Of a stretch of 9,125 nucleotides of DNA, positions 1 to 6,027 are shown one piece after another (positions within the stretch are counted from its first letter, which is position 1; every line of letters starts with the position of its first letter). Source of the DNA: an uncultured Sutterella sp. GTDB taxonomy: Bacteria > Pseudomonadota > Gammaproteobacteria > Burkholderiales > Burkholderiaceae_F. Made by a program: the position numbers and the translations under genes. A model generated the notes under the pieces. The model was given only the letters and a program-made list of their open reading frames with translations. It was not told the DNA's origin and searched no databases. The DNA is taken from assembly GCA_905192805.1 (NCBI GenBank), contig CAJJMF010000098.1, positions 1 through 9,125 on the forward strand. The letters run 5' to 3'.

Positions 1-20
1 TTGTGGGCGCTAAGGCTTAA
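1..20 (+). CDS. rplX: 3' end of a gene, probably rplX (ribosomal protein L24)
   Basis: Only the last codons are present; in the frame starting at base 3 they read VGAKA followed by TAA at 18-20. The stop lies 11 bases before the rplE start, the same tight spacing seen between the following genes. In bacterial spc operons the gene immediately before rplE is rplX, so the assignment rests on position. The five residues alone could not identify it. Confidence 0.55.
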
Positions 21-31
21 AGAGGGTGACA

Positions 32-571
32 ATGTCTCGTTTTAATTCTATGTATCACGACACCATTGTCCCCGAACTGATGAAGCAGTTCGGCTACAAG
101 ACGACGATGCAGGTTCCGCGTATCACCAAGATCACGTTGAACATGGGTGTCGGTGAAGCCGTTAACGATAAGAAGTTGGTTGATAACGCCGTGGCTGACA
201 TGACCAAGATTGCTGGTCAGAAGCCTGTTGTTACGCGTACCCGCAAGGCTATTGCTAACTTCAAGATCCGTGAAAATATGCCGATTGGTTGTATGGTGAC
301 GCTCCGTGGCGAACGCATGTACGACTTCCTCGATCGTCTCGTGACGGTGGCTTTCCCCCGTGTCCGTGACTTCCGTGGTGTGTCGGGTCGTGCTTTCGAC
401 GGTCGTGGCAACTACAACATCGGTCTGAAAGAACAAATCATCTTCCCGGAAATCGAATACGACAAGATCGACGCGATCCGCGGGATGAATATTTCTATTA
501 CTACGACGGCGAAGACCGACGAAGAAGCCAAGGCGCTTCTCGCCGCTTTCCACTTCCCGTTCCGTAACTGA
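32..571 (+). CDS. rplE: 50S ribosomal protein L5
   Basis: L5 is a large-subunit protein of the central protuberance. It binds 5S rRNA with L18 and contacts S13 across the subunit interface. The 179-residue product has the usual family length and recognisable L5 segments: ITLNMGVGEA near residue 35, KPVVTRTRKAIANFKIRE in the middle, and a FRGVSGRAFDGRGNYN loop followed by EQIIFPEIEYDKI. The ATG at 32 is chosen over the in-frame GTG at 26 because AGAGG at 21-25 sits 6 bases upstream and MSRFNSMYHD matches normal L5 starts. The TGA stop overlaps the ribosome binding site of rpsN (TGAGGA, 569-574), which suggests translational coupling. In E. coli, S8 represses the spc operon near this start; I could not recognise an S8 binding-site mimic here. 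Confidence 0.97.
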   Translation: MSRFNSMYHDTIVPELMKQFGYKTTMQVPRITKITLNMGVGEAVNDKKLVDNAVADMTKIAGQKPVVTRTRKAIANFKIRENMPIGCMVTLRGERMYDFLDRLVTVAFPRVRDFRGVSGRAFDGRGNYNIGLKEQIIFPEIEYDKIDAIRGMNISITTTAKTDEEAKALLAAFHFPFRN

Positions 572-583
572 GGATGACGCAAA

Positions 584-889
584 ATGGCAAAACTTGCATT
601 GATTAACCGTGAAGCCAAGCGTGCAGCTACGGTTGCTAAATATGCGGCCAAACGCGCCGAACTCAAGAATATTATTAACGACGCTACCCGCTCGATGGAA
701 GAACGATTGGAAGCCCGTGCCAAGTTGCAGGCTCTTCCGCGTGATGCGAGCCCGGTTCGCCAGCGCAATCGTTGCGCTATCACCGGCCGTCCCCGTGGCA
801 CGTTCCGCAAGTTCGGTTTGTGCCGTGGCATGATTCGTGAAGCCGCTATGCGCGGTGACATTCCTGGCCTTGTCAAGGCTAGCTGGTAA
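584..889 (+). CDS. rpsN: 30S ribosomal protein S14, zinc-free (C-) type
   Basis: S14 is a small-subunit head protein assembling next to S3, S10 and S19. The 101-residue length and the long N-terminal extension (MAKLALINREAKRAATVAKY) mark the C- form; zinc-binding C+ S14 is about 61 residues with two CXXC pairs. The conserved C-terminal block runs from RQRNRC (about residue 59) through TGRPRG, RKFGL and REAAMRGDIPGL to KASW. Two lone cysteines remain, C64 and C80, one at each ancestral zinc half-site, too few to hold zinc in the usual way. AGGA at 571-574 is the ribosome binding site. It lies in the spc operon between rplE and rpsH, its normal place. Confidence 0.97.
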   Translation: MAKLALINREAKRAATVAKYAAKRAELKNIINDATRSMEERLEARAKLQALPRDASPVRQRNRCAITGRPRGTFRKFGLCRGMIREAAMRGDIPGLVKASW

Positions 890-906
890 GCGAGGAGATT
901 ACGACA

Positions 907-1302
907 ATGAGTATGAGTGATCCGATCGCCGACATGCTGACCCGTATCCGTAACGGGCAGATCGTCGAGAAGGCCGAAGTTGTCATGCCGTCTTCCAAGT
1001 TGAAGGTGGCTATTGCCAAGGTTCTTAAGGATGAAGGGTATATCGACGGTTACTCCGTTGATGCTAATGATGGTAAACCTGAACTTCACATTGGTTTGAA
1101 GTACTACGCTGGCCGTCCTGTGATCGAACGCATTGAACGCGTTTCTCGTCCTGGCTTGCGTATTTACAAGAACCACGGTTCTATTCCTCAGGTCATGAAT
1201 GGCCTCGGGATCGCGATTGTGTCCACCCCCCGTGGTGTGATGACCGACCGCGCCGCTCGCTCTGCCGGTATCGGCGGTGAAGTTCTTTGCTACGTCGCCT
1301 AA
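907..1302 (+). CDS. rpsH: 30S ribosomal protein S8
   Basis: S8 binds the central domain of 16S rRNA early in assembly and in E. coli is the translational repressor of the spc operon. The 131-residue product starts MSMSDPIADMLTRIRN, the usual betaproteobacterial N-terminus. It ends with the rRNA-binding region IVSTPRGVMTDRAARSAGIGG and EVLCYVA (about residues 103-131). A second in-frame ATG lies at 913. The first is preferred because AGGAG at 893-897 is 9 bases from 907 but 15 from 913. It starts 17 bases after rpsN and is followed 14 bases later by rplF. Confidence 0.97.
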   Translation: MSMSDPIADMLTRIRNGQIVEKAEVVMPSSKLKVAIAKVLKDEGYIDGYSVDANDGKPELHIGLKYYAGRPVIERIERVSRPGLRIYKNHGSIPQVMNGLGIAIVSTPRGVMTDRAARSAGIGGEVLCYVA

Positions 1303-1316
1303 TCCAGGAGTGTGAA

Positions 1317-1850
1317 ATGAGTCGAATTGCTAAGATTCCCGTTCACGTGGTTAAAGGCGTCAGCTACACGCTTACCGCTGAAAATATCACTGTGAAGGGC
1401 CCGATTGGTGAAGTGTCGATGCACATTCTTCCTTTGGTTGCTATCAAGGAAGAAGGCGATGCGCTCCACTTTGAACAGCTCGAAGATAGCCGTGAAGCCA
1501 ATGCCAACGTCGGTACGATGCGTGCCCTCGTTGCTGACATGGTCAAAGGTTGCTCTGTTGGCTTTGAAAAGAAGTTGCGCCTCGTTGGCGTGGGCTTCCG
1601 TGCTCAAGCTCAGGGCGATACGTTGAACCTGTCGTTGGGTTTCTCTCACCCCGTCGTGCACAAGATGCCTGCCGGTGTGAAGTGCGAAACGCCGACCCAG
1701 ACGGATATCGTCATCAAGGGTGCCGACAAGCAGAAGGTCGGTCAGACCGCTGCAGTCATCCGCGCTTATCGTAAGCCTGAACCCTACAAGGGAAAGGGTG
1801 TGCGTTACGCCGATGAAGTCGTTGTGATTAAGGAAACGAAGAAGAAGTAA
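1317..1850 (+). CDS. rplF: 50S ribosomal protein L6
   Basis: L6 sits at the base of the L7/L12 stalk near the sarcin-ricin loop and the factor-binding site. The 177-residue length is typical. The start MSRIAKIPVHVVKGV and the C-terminal family signature KPEPYKGKGVRY (about residues 153-164) are both present, separated by two related beta-rich halves as in other L6 proteins. The reading frame is open further upstream (to 1287), but ATG 1317 is chosen because AGGAG at 1306-1310 lies 6 bases before it and upstream codons would overlap the end of rpsH. Confidence 0.97.
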   Translation: MSRIAKIPVHVVKGVSYTLTAENITVKGPIGEVSMHILPLVAIKEEGDALHFEQLEDSREANANVGTMRALVADMVKGCSVGFEKKLRLVGVGFRAQAQGDTLNLSLGFSHPVVHKMPAGVKCETPTQTDIVIKGADKQKVGQTAAVIRAYRKPEPYKGKGVRYADEVVVIKETKKK

Positions 1851-1864
1851 TCGGGGCGATAAAA

Positions 1865-2221
1865 ATGATCAACAAGAAACAAAGTCGCTTGCGCCGTGCT
1901 CGTGCTACTCGCGCTCGCATCCTGTTGCAGCAGGTCGATCGCCTTACGGTTCATCGTACCAATCTGCACATTTACGCCAGCATTATCTCGGCCGACAATG
2001 GTCGTACGCTGGTCTCGGCCTCTACGGTCGAACCCGAAGTCCGTGCTCAGCTCTCCAACGGTGGCAACATTGCTGCTGCCAAGGTCGTTGGCGCACGTTT
2101 GGCCGAAAAGGCGAAGGCTGCTGGGATCGAATCCTGCGCTTTTGACCGTTCTGGCTACCGTTACCATGGCCGTGTTGCCGCGTTGGCTGAAGCCGCACGC
2201 GAAGCCGGTCTCAAGTTCTAA
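1865..2221 (+). CDS. rplR: 50S ribosomal protein L18
   Basis: L18 binds 5S rRNA and, with L5, docks it onto the central protuberance. The 118-residue product has the very basic N-terminus MINKKQSRLRRARATRARI, the HRTNLHIYASII core strand, and the C-terminal block FDRSGYRYHGRVAALAEAAREAGLKF, which is the family hallmark. The ribosome binding site is weak (GGGG at 1853-1856), unlike its neighbours. With only 14 bases after rplF, translation may depend on coupling. Length and order are normal for a spc operon. Confidence 0.97.
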   Translation: MINKKQSRLRRARATRARILLQQVDRLTVHRTNLHIYASIISADNGRTLVSASTVEPEVRAQLSNGGNIAAAKVVGARLAEKAKAAGIESCAFDRSGYRYHGRVAALAEAAREAGLKF

Positions 2222-2232
2222 GGCAGGGCGAA

Positions 2233-2754
2233 ATGGCTAAGGTTCAAGCAAAAAACCAGGCAGTCGACGAACAGGGCGACGGTCTGCGTGAAAAAATGAT
2301 CGCGGTTAACCGCGTCACTAAGGTGGTTAAGGGTGGTCGCATTCTTGCGTTCGCTGCTCTTACGGTTGTTGGCGACGGCGATGGTCGCGTTGGTATGGGT
2401 ACGGGTAAGTCGCGCGAAGTTCCGCAGTCCGTTTCCAAGGCCATGGATCGCGCTCGTCATTCCATGATCCGCGTTCCTTTGAAGAACGGCACGATTTATC
2501 ACGCTGTTGAAGGCCGTCACGGTGCTTCCCGCGTGATCATGATGCCTGCTTCCGAAGGTACCGGTGTGATCGCTGGTGGTCCGATGCGTGCGGTTTGCGA
2601 CGCTGTGGGTATCCGCAACGTTGTGGCTAAGGCTTACGGTTCCACGAACCCCTACAACTTGGTTCGTGCCACTCTGGCTGCTCTTTCTAACTTGCACAGC
2701 CCGGCTGACATTGCTGCTAAGCGCGGCAAGACGGTCGAAGAGTTGCTCGGCTAA
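2233..2754 (+). CDS. rpsE: 30S ribosomal protein S5
   Basis: S5 lies at the mRNA entry channel, contributes to decoding accuracy together with S4, and contacts S8. The 173-residue protein contains the N-terminal S5 RNA-binding domain (about residues 20-85, including NRVTKVVKGGRILAF and VGDGDGRVGMGTGKSREVP). It also has a C-terminal domain (about 90-165, including GTGVIAGGPMRAV and KAYGSTNPYNLVRAT). It starts 11 bases after rplR. The upstream purine stretch AGGG at 2225-2228 is only a modest Shine-Dalgarno, so coupling with rplR is plausible. Confidence 0.97.
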   Translation: MAKVQAKNQAVDEQGDGLREKMIAVNRVTKVVKGGRILAFAALTVVGDGDGRVGMGTGKSREVPQSVSKAMDRARHSMIRVPLKNGTIYHAVEGRHGASRVIMMPASEGTGVIAGGPMRAVCDAVGIRNVVAKAYGSTNPYNLVRATLAALSNLHSPADIAAKRGKTVEELLG

Positions 2755-2769
2755 TCAGGAGACCAAGAC

Positions 2770-2952
2770 ATGTCCGAAAAGAAGACCGTTAAGGTTACTC
2801 TGGTTAAGAGTCCCATCGGCACGAAGGCTGATCATCGCGCCACGTTGCGTGGTTTGGGCTTAGGCAAGCTCAATTCCGTGAGCGTGCTCGAAGATACGCC
2901 CGCTGTGCGCGGTATGATCAACAAGGTTGCGTACTTAGTGCGCGCTGAATGA
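2770..2952 (+). CDS. rpmD: 50S ribosomal protein L30
   Basis: L30 is a small peripheral large-subunit protein, present in only part of the bacterial kingdom. This 60-residue product has the family core: VTLVKSPIGTKADHRATLRG followed by LGLGKLNSVSVLEDTPAVRG and INKVAYLV. The start is supported by AGGAG at 2757-2761, 8 bases before ATG 2770. It sits between rpsE and rplO, the standard position, and ends with TGA 17 bases before the rplO start. Confidence 0.96.
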   Translation: MSEKKTVKVTLVKSPIGTKADHRATLRGLGLGKLNSVSVLEDTPAVRGMINKVAYLVRAE

Positions 2953-2968
2953 TCGAGAGGATTATCAA

Positions 2969-3409
2969 ATGCGTTTAAATACGATTAAGCCCGCAGAGGG
3001 CTCTAAGCACGCCGCTCACCGCGTTGGTCGTGGTGTGGGCAGTGGCTGGGGCAAGACTGCTGGTCGTGGCCATAAAGGTCAGAAGTCCCGTGCCGGTGGT
3101 TTCCACAAGGTCGGGTTCGAAGGCGGTCAGATGCCGATGTATCGTCGCCTTCCGAAGCGCGGTTTCGCTTCGCTTACTCGCAAGTTTGTCGAAGTGGTCC
3201 GCTTGTCCGATTTGGAACGCTTGGGCGCTGACGAAATCGATTTAGGAGTCCTTCAGGCTGCTAATGTGGTTTCGCCTCTCGCTCAAAACGCTCGTGTGAT
3301 CTTGTCGGGTGCTATTACCCGTAAGGTTACCGTGCGTGGTCTTGGCGTCACCAAGGGTGCCCGTGCTGCTATCGAAGCTGCGGGTGGCTCTGTGGTTGAC
3401 AACGAATAA
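2969..3409 (+). CDS. rplO: 50S ribosomal protein L15
   Basis: L15 binds 23S rRNA late in large-subunit assembly; its extended N-terminal arm reaches into the rRNA core. The 146-residue protein shows that arm as a glycine- and basic-rich stretch at residues 16-45 (RVGRGVGSGWGKTAGRGHKG, then QKSRAGG). This is followed by the conserved FEGGQMPMYRRLPKRGF (50-66) and a globular C-terminal half. GAGAGG at 2955-2960 gives an 8-base spacing to ATG 2969. secY follows after 26 bases, the usual rplO-secY pairing. Confidence 0.97.
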   Translation: MRLNTIKPAEGSKHAAHRVGRGVGSGWGKTAGRGHKGQKSRAGGFHKVGFEGGQMPMYRRLPKRGFASLTRKFVEVVRLSDLERLGADEIDLGVLQAANVVSPLAQNARVILSGAITRKVTVRGLGVTKGARAAIEAAGGSVVDNE

Positions 3410-3435
3410 GACATTTAACCAAAGAGGACACCGAC

Positions 3436-4767
3436 GTGGCGACCAGCCCTAGCTCTAAGCAACAGTCGGGCCTCAGCAAGTATGGCGACCTCAAAGGTCG
3501 CCTGATCTTCTTAGCGCTCGCGTTAGTTGTATATCGCATTGGTGCTCATGTGCCAGTGCCTGGTATCGATCCCGACATGCTCCGCCAGTTGTTTAATCAA
3601 CAGTCGGGCGGCATTCTCGGGCTGTTCAACATGTTTTCCGGTGGCGCCCTGTCGCGCTTCTCGGTGTTTGCGCTCGGTATCATGCCGTACATTTCTGCAT
3701 CGATTATTATGCAGATGTTGTCCTACGTGTTACCGTCGCTTGAAGCCTTGCGTAAGGAAGGTGAATCCGGTCGTCGTAAGATTACCCAGTACACGCGCTA
3801 CGGCACGTTAGCATTGGGCTTATTCCAAGGGCTTGGCATTGCTGTGGCTCTGGAAACTCAACCTGGTCTCGTTATCAATCCGGGCTTTATGTTCCATTTG
3901 ACAACGACGGTGAGCTTACTGACCGGAACGATGTTCCTGATGTGGCTCGGTGAGCAGATCACTGAGCGAGGTTTAGGTAACGGCATTTCGATCATCATCT
4001 TCTCCGGCATTGTGGCTGGCTTACCCAATGGGGCTTCTGGTTTATTCCAGTTAGTTTCCACGGGTGCTATTAGCCCCTTGGCGGCGATTTTTGTGATTGC
4101 CATTATCCTAGCAGTGACCGCTTTTGTCGTCTTCGTAGAACGTGGTCAGCGCCGTATTACGGTGAACTACCCGAAGCGCCAACAGGGTAACAAGATTTTT
4201 GGCGGCCAGAGTACGTACTTGCCGTTGAAGATGAATATGTCGGGTGTGATTCCTCCGATTTTTGCATCTTCGTTAATTCTCTTTCCGGCCACCCTTGCGG
4301 GTTGGTTCACGAGTGGTGATTCCACCCGTTGGATTCGAGATTTGGCAGCGGCTCTTTCGCCAGGTCAGCCTCTCTACACATTGTTGTACGCAGTGCTGAT
4401 TATCTTCTTTGCGTATTTCTATACGGCTTTGGTTTTCAATCCGAAAGAAACCGCAGAGAACTTAAAGAAAGGTGGTGCTTTCATCCCTGGCATCCGTCCG
4501 GGAGAACAGACTGCTCGCTATATCGATCGAGTGCTCGTTCGCTTGACGTTAGGCGGTGCAATTTATCTGGTCTTTGTGTGCTTAGTACCTGAATTTTTGA
4601 ACCTTCGTTTCAATGTGCCGTTCTACTTTGGCGGTACGTCACTGCTGATTGTGGTGGTGGTCACGATGGACTTCATGACTCAGGTTCAGGCGTACTTGAT
4701 TTCGCACCAATTTGATAGTGTGCTTCGGAAGTCTAGCTTCCGAGGTATCGGTCAGTCGAAACGTTAA
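3436..4767 (+). CDS. secY: Sec translocon channel subunit SecY
   Basis: SecY forms the protein-conducting channel of the inner membrane with SecE and SecG, fed by SecA or translating ribosomes. The 443-residue length is normal. Ten membrane segments can be placed, roughly at residues 22-38, 74-95, 118-140, 152-172, 183-197, 212-235, 266-290, 312-333, 366-386 and 396-415. The plug and first signature are near 60-95 (GGALSRFSVFALGIMPYISA), and GLGNGISIIIF starts at 179. The cytoplasmic loops carry RGQRRITVNYPKRQQG (from 236) and PGIRPGEQTA (351-360), whose Arg354 matches the functionally critical E. coli Arg357. The start is GTG, with AGAGGA at 3423-3428 seven bases away. It uses about fourteen TTA leucine codons, rare in the neighbouring ribosomal genes, which suggests weaker expression selection. 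Confidence 0.98.
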   Translation: MATSPSSKQQSGLSKYGDLKGRLIFLALALVVYRIGAHVPVPGIDPDMLRQLFNQQSGGILGLFNMFSGGALSRFSVFALGIMPYISASIIMQMLSYVLPSLEALRKEGESGRRKITQYTRYGTLALGLFQGLGIAVALETQPGLVINPGFMFHLTTTVSLLTGTMFLMWLGEQITERGLGNGISIIIFSGIVAGLPNGASGLFQLVSTGAISPLAAIFVIAIILAVTAFVVFVERGQRRITVNYPKRQQGNKIFGGQSTYLPLKMNMSGVIPPIFASSLILFPATLAGWFTSGDSTRWIRDLAAALSPGQPLYTLLYAVLIIFFAYFYTALVFNPKETAENLKKGGAFIPGIRPGEQTARYIDRVLVRLTLGGAIYLVFVCLVPEFLNLRFNVPFYFGGTSLLIVVVVTMDFMTQVQAYLISHQFDSVLRKSSFRGIGQSKR

Positions 4768-4837
4768 TCGTAACGGCTGACACTAACCCGCAATGCATTT
4801 TGTCTGGCTCCGGCTAGATGAAACAACGGGATTGAAA

Positions 4838-4870
4838 GCAGAGAGTGAGAGCAAAACCCTTACTCTCTGC
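4838..4870 (+). terminator. Hairpin between secY and rpmJ, possible terminator or processing site
   Basis: The arms GCAGAGAGTGAG (4838-4849) and CTTACTCTCTGC (4859-4870) pair over 12 positions with a single G-T wobble around a 9-base loop. The stem is strong, but what follows (GTTCGTCTAA) is a poor T run. It could be a weak intrinsic terminator ending the secY transcript, a 3'-end stabiliser, or a processing site. The stem is certain; the role is inferred. Confidence 0.5.
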
Positions 4871-4886
4871 GTTCGTCTAATAAGCA

Positions 4887-4924
4887 GTCAAAAAATGCTT
4901 GCACGCACTACGTGCAATTTTGAC
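4887..4924 (+). repeat. Inverted repeat overlapping the candidate promoter
   Basis: TTGCACG (4899-4905) and CGTGCAA (4911-4917) are perfect inverted repeats around CACTA. The pairing resumes outside a five-base bulge with GTCAAAA (4887-4893) and TTTTGAC (4918-4924). It could be an operator, since the right arm covers the -35 box, or a weak terminator, since a short T run (4918-4921) follows the inner stem. Confidence 0.5.
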
Positions 4925-4950
4925 TTGCATATTTCTGGCGGCTGTAGTAT
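4920..4950 (+). promoter_or_regulatory. Candidate sigma70 promoter for rpmJ-rpsM-rpsK
   Basis: TTGACT (4920-4925, five of six to consensus) and TAGTAT (4945-4950, four of six) are separated by 19 bases, slightly long. An alternative reading is TTGCAT (4925-4930) with TATGCT (4948-4953) at 17 bases. The -35 box overlaps the right arm of an inverted repeat (4887-4924), an arrangement compatible with a regulated promoter. Its position just before the alpha-operon genes supports it. Confidence 0.45.
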
Positions 4951-5012
4951 GCTCAGTCGTTTCCTGCCGTTGTGCATTGATATTTCCGTGCTAACTGCAC
5001 GTGGAGAAGAGA

Positions 5013-5126
5013 ATGAAGGTTAACGCTTCGGTCAAAAAGATGTGCCGCAAGTGCAAGATCATTAAGCGTAATGGCGTTGTTCGCGTTATCTGCGAAGATC
5101 CGCGTCACAAGCAGCGTCAAGGCTAA
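5013..5126 (+). CDS. rpmJ: 50S ribosomal protein L36, zinc-binding (C+) type
   Basis: L36 is the smallest large-subunit protein, binding 23S rRNA near the base of the L7/L12 stalk. The 37-residue product reads MKVNASVKKMCRKCKIIKRN at its start and ends in PRHKQRQG. The zinc ligands C11, C14, C27 and H32 are all present, making this the C+ paralogue type rather than the zinc-free form used under zinc limitation. GGAG at 5003-5006 lies 6 bases before the ATG. It precedes rpsM by 11 bases. infA, which often precedes rpmJ, is missing. Confidence 0.97.
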   Translation: MKVNASVKKMCRKCKIIKRNGVVRVICEDPRHKQRQG

Positions 5127-5137
5127 AGAGGTACAAA

Positions 5138-5503
5138 ATGGCTCGTATCGCCGGTATTAATATTCCGCCGCATCAGCATGCTGAAATCGGCCTCACTGCC
5201 ATTTATGGCATTGGTCGTCCCCGTGCTCGTGAAATTCTCACGAACTGTGGCATTGAATTTTCCAAGAAGGTCAAGGATCTTACTGACGCCGAACTCGAAC
5301 TCGTTCGTGAACAGGTAGGTAAGTTCACTGTGGAAGGCGACCTCCGTCGCGAAATCCAGTTGTCGATCAAGCGTTTGATCGACCTTGGCACCTATCGTGG
5401 TATGCGTCACCGCAAGGGCTTGCCCTGCCGCGGTCAACGCACCCGTACGAATGCCCGCACCCGTAAAGGCCCGCGTAAGGCCGGTGTGGCGCTCAAGAAG
5501 TAA
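5138..5503 (+). CDS. rpsM: 30S ribosomal protein S13
   Basis: S13 sits in the small-subunit head, forms intersubunit bridges with L5, and its C-terminal tail approaches the P-site tRNA. The 121-residue protein starts MARIAGINIPPHQHAEIGLT, with AIYGIGRPRA at 21-30. It has the conserved GTYRGMRHRKGLPCRGQRTR (84-103) followed by TNARTRKGPRKAG and a basic tail. AGAGG at 5127-5131 gives a 6-base spacing. It is the first gene of the E. coli alpha operon; here rpmJ lies directly ahead. Confidence 0.97.
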   Translation: MARIAGINIPPHQHAEIGLTAIYGIGRPRAREILTNCGIEFSKKVKDLTDAELELVREQVGKFTVEGDLRREIQLSIKRLIDLGTYRGMRHRKGLPCRGQRTRTNARTRKGPRKAGVALKK

Positions 5504-5515
5504 TAAAGGATTAGT

Positions 5516-5923
5516 ATGGCTGGCAACAATAACAAGCAGGCTGCTGGGCAGCGTGCTCGTAAGAAAGTCAAGAAGGTCGTGACGGAAGGTATCGCTCACG
5601 TTCACGCTTCCTTTAACAACACGATTATTACCATCACTGACCGTCAGGGTAACGCTATTGCTGCGTCCTCTTCTGGCGCTCAGGGTTTCAAGGGCTCCCG
5701 TAAGTCCACGCCGTTCGCTGCCCAGGTGGCTGCTGACGTCGCTGGCAAGGTGGCGCTTGAATACGGTTTAAAGAATGTCGAAGTGCGTATTTGGGGTCCT
5801 GGCCCCGGCCGCGAATCCTCGATTCGCGCTCTCAACGCTCTTGGCATTCGTGTGACGTCCATTCAGGATGTGACGCCGATCCCGCACAATGGGGTTCGTC
5901 CTTCCAAGCGTCGTCGCGTTTAA
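5516..5923 (+). CDS. rpsK: 30S ribosomal protein S11
   Basis: S11 is a platform protein of the small subunit that helps shape the cleft around the mRNA near the E site. The 135-residue product has a basic, disordered N-terminus (residues 1-22), then GIAHVHASFNNTIITITDRQ and SGAQGFKGSRKSTPFAAQ. The conserved C-terminal part contains VRIWGPGPGRESSIRAL and IPHNGVRPSKRRRV. The start is supported by AAAGGA at 5505-5510. It begins 12 bases after rpsM. An unusually long gap (104 bases) follows before rpsD. Confidence 0.97.
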   Translation: MAGNNNKQAAGQRARKKVKKVVTEGIAHVHASFNNTIITITDRQGNAIAASSSGAQGFKGSRKSTPFAAQVAADVAGKVALEYGLKNVEVRIWGPGPGRESSIRALNALGIRVTSIQDVTPIPHNGVRPSKRRRV

Positions 5924-6027
5924 TATTTAACAAATTTTTTCTGTTGAATCCCCCGTGTCCAACTGCACTAACTGAGGCGGTCGGACTTAATGTAGGGGTA
6001 ACCTACAGGATAAGAGAGGCATTTTAA
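5924..6027 (+). promoter_or_regulatory. Structured rpsD leader, possible S4 autoregulatory region
   Basis: This 104-base spacer is about nine times longer than the gaps around rpsM and rpsK. It contains a six-pair hairpin, TGTAGG (5991-5996) with CCTACA (6002-6007) around GGTAA. The stem ends only seven bases before the AGAGG ribosome binding site (6015-6019). CTTA (5986-5989) and TAAG (6011-6014) could extend the stem toward that site. A weaker stem (5926-5932 with 5942-5948) and a T6 run (5935-5940) lie earlier. S4 represses its own operon in several bacteria by different RNA structures; a similar role here is inference. Confidence 0.4.

Larger units (their letters stand above)
4768..5012 (+). 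other. secY-rpmJ spacer: several hairpins, candidate promoter, no infA
   Basis: This 245-base stretch holds no convincing gene. A 76-codon open frame across it (4793-5023) has no resemblance to IF-1 and runs into rpmJ. What can be seen, in order, is: a short stem capped by TCCG (4803-4818), a 12-pair hairpin (4838-4870), a bulged 14-pair inverted repeat (4887-4924), a promoter-like pair (4920-4950), and a small hairpin next to the rpmJ ribosome binding site (4987-5001). It marks the boundary between the spc-type and alpha-type transcription units. Confidence 0.8.

Noticed and set aside
1..60. Possible S8 binding-site mimic at the rplE start, as in the E. coli spc operon
   Set aside because: I could not recognise the characteristic helix-21-like core in the bases available, and most of the upstream region is outside the window.
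412..1176. Long open frame on the - strand (254 codons) across rplE, rpsN and rpsH
   Set aside because: It lies opposite three certain ribosomal genes, has low-complexity composition and no recognisable domain. It reflects the codon bias of the real genes.
4793..5023. 76-codon + strand frame between secY and rpmJ, possibly infA or a remnant
   Set aside because: No resemblance to IF-1, overlaps the rpmJ start, and its sequence is explained by the hairpins and promoter-like elements it covers.
5926..5948. Possible terminator after rpsK (stem 5926-5932 with 5942-5948, T6 run)
   Set aside because: The stem is AT-rich with a wobble, and the T run lies in the loop rather than after the stem, so it does not fit an intrinsic terminator.
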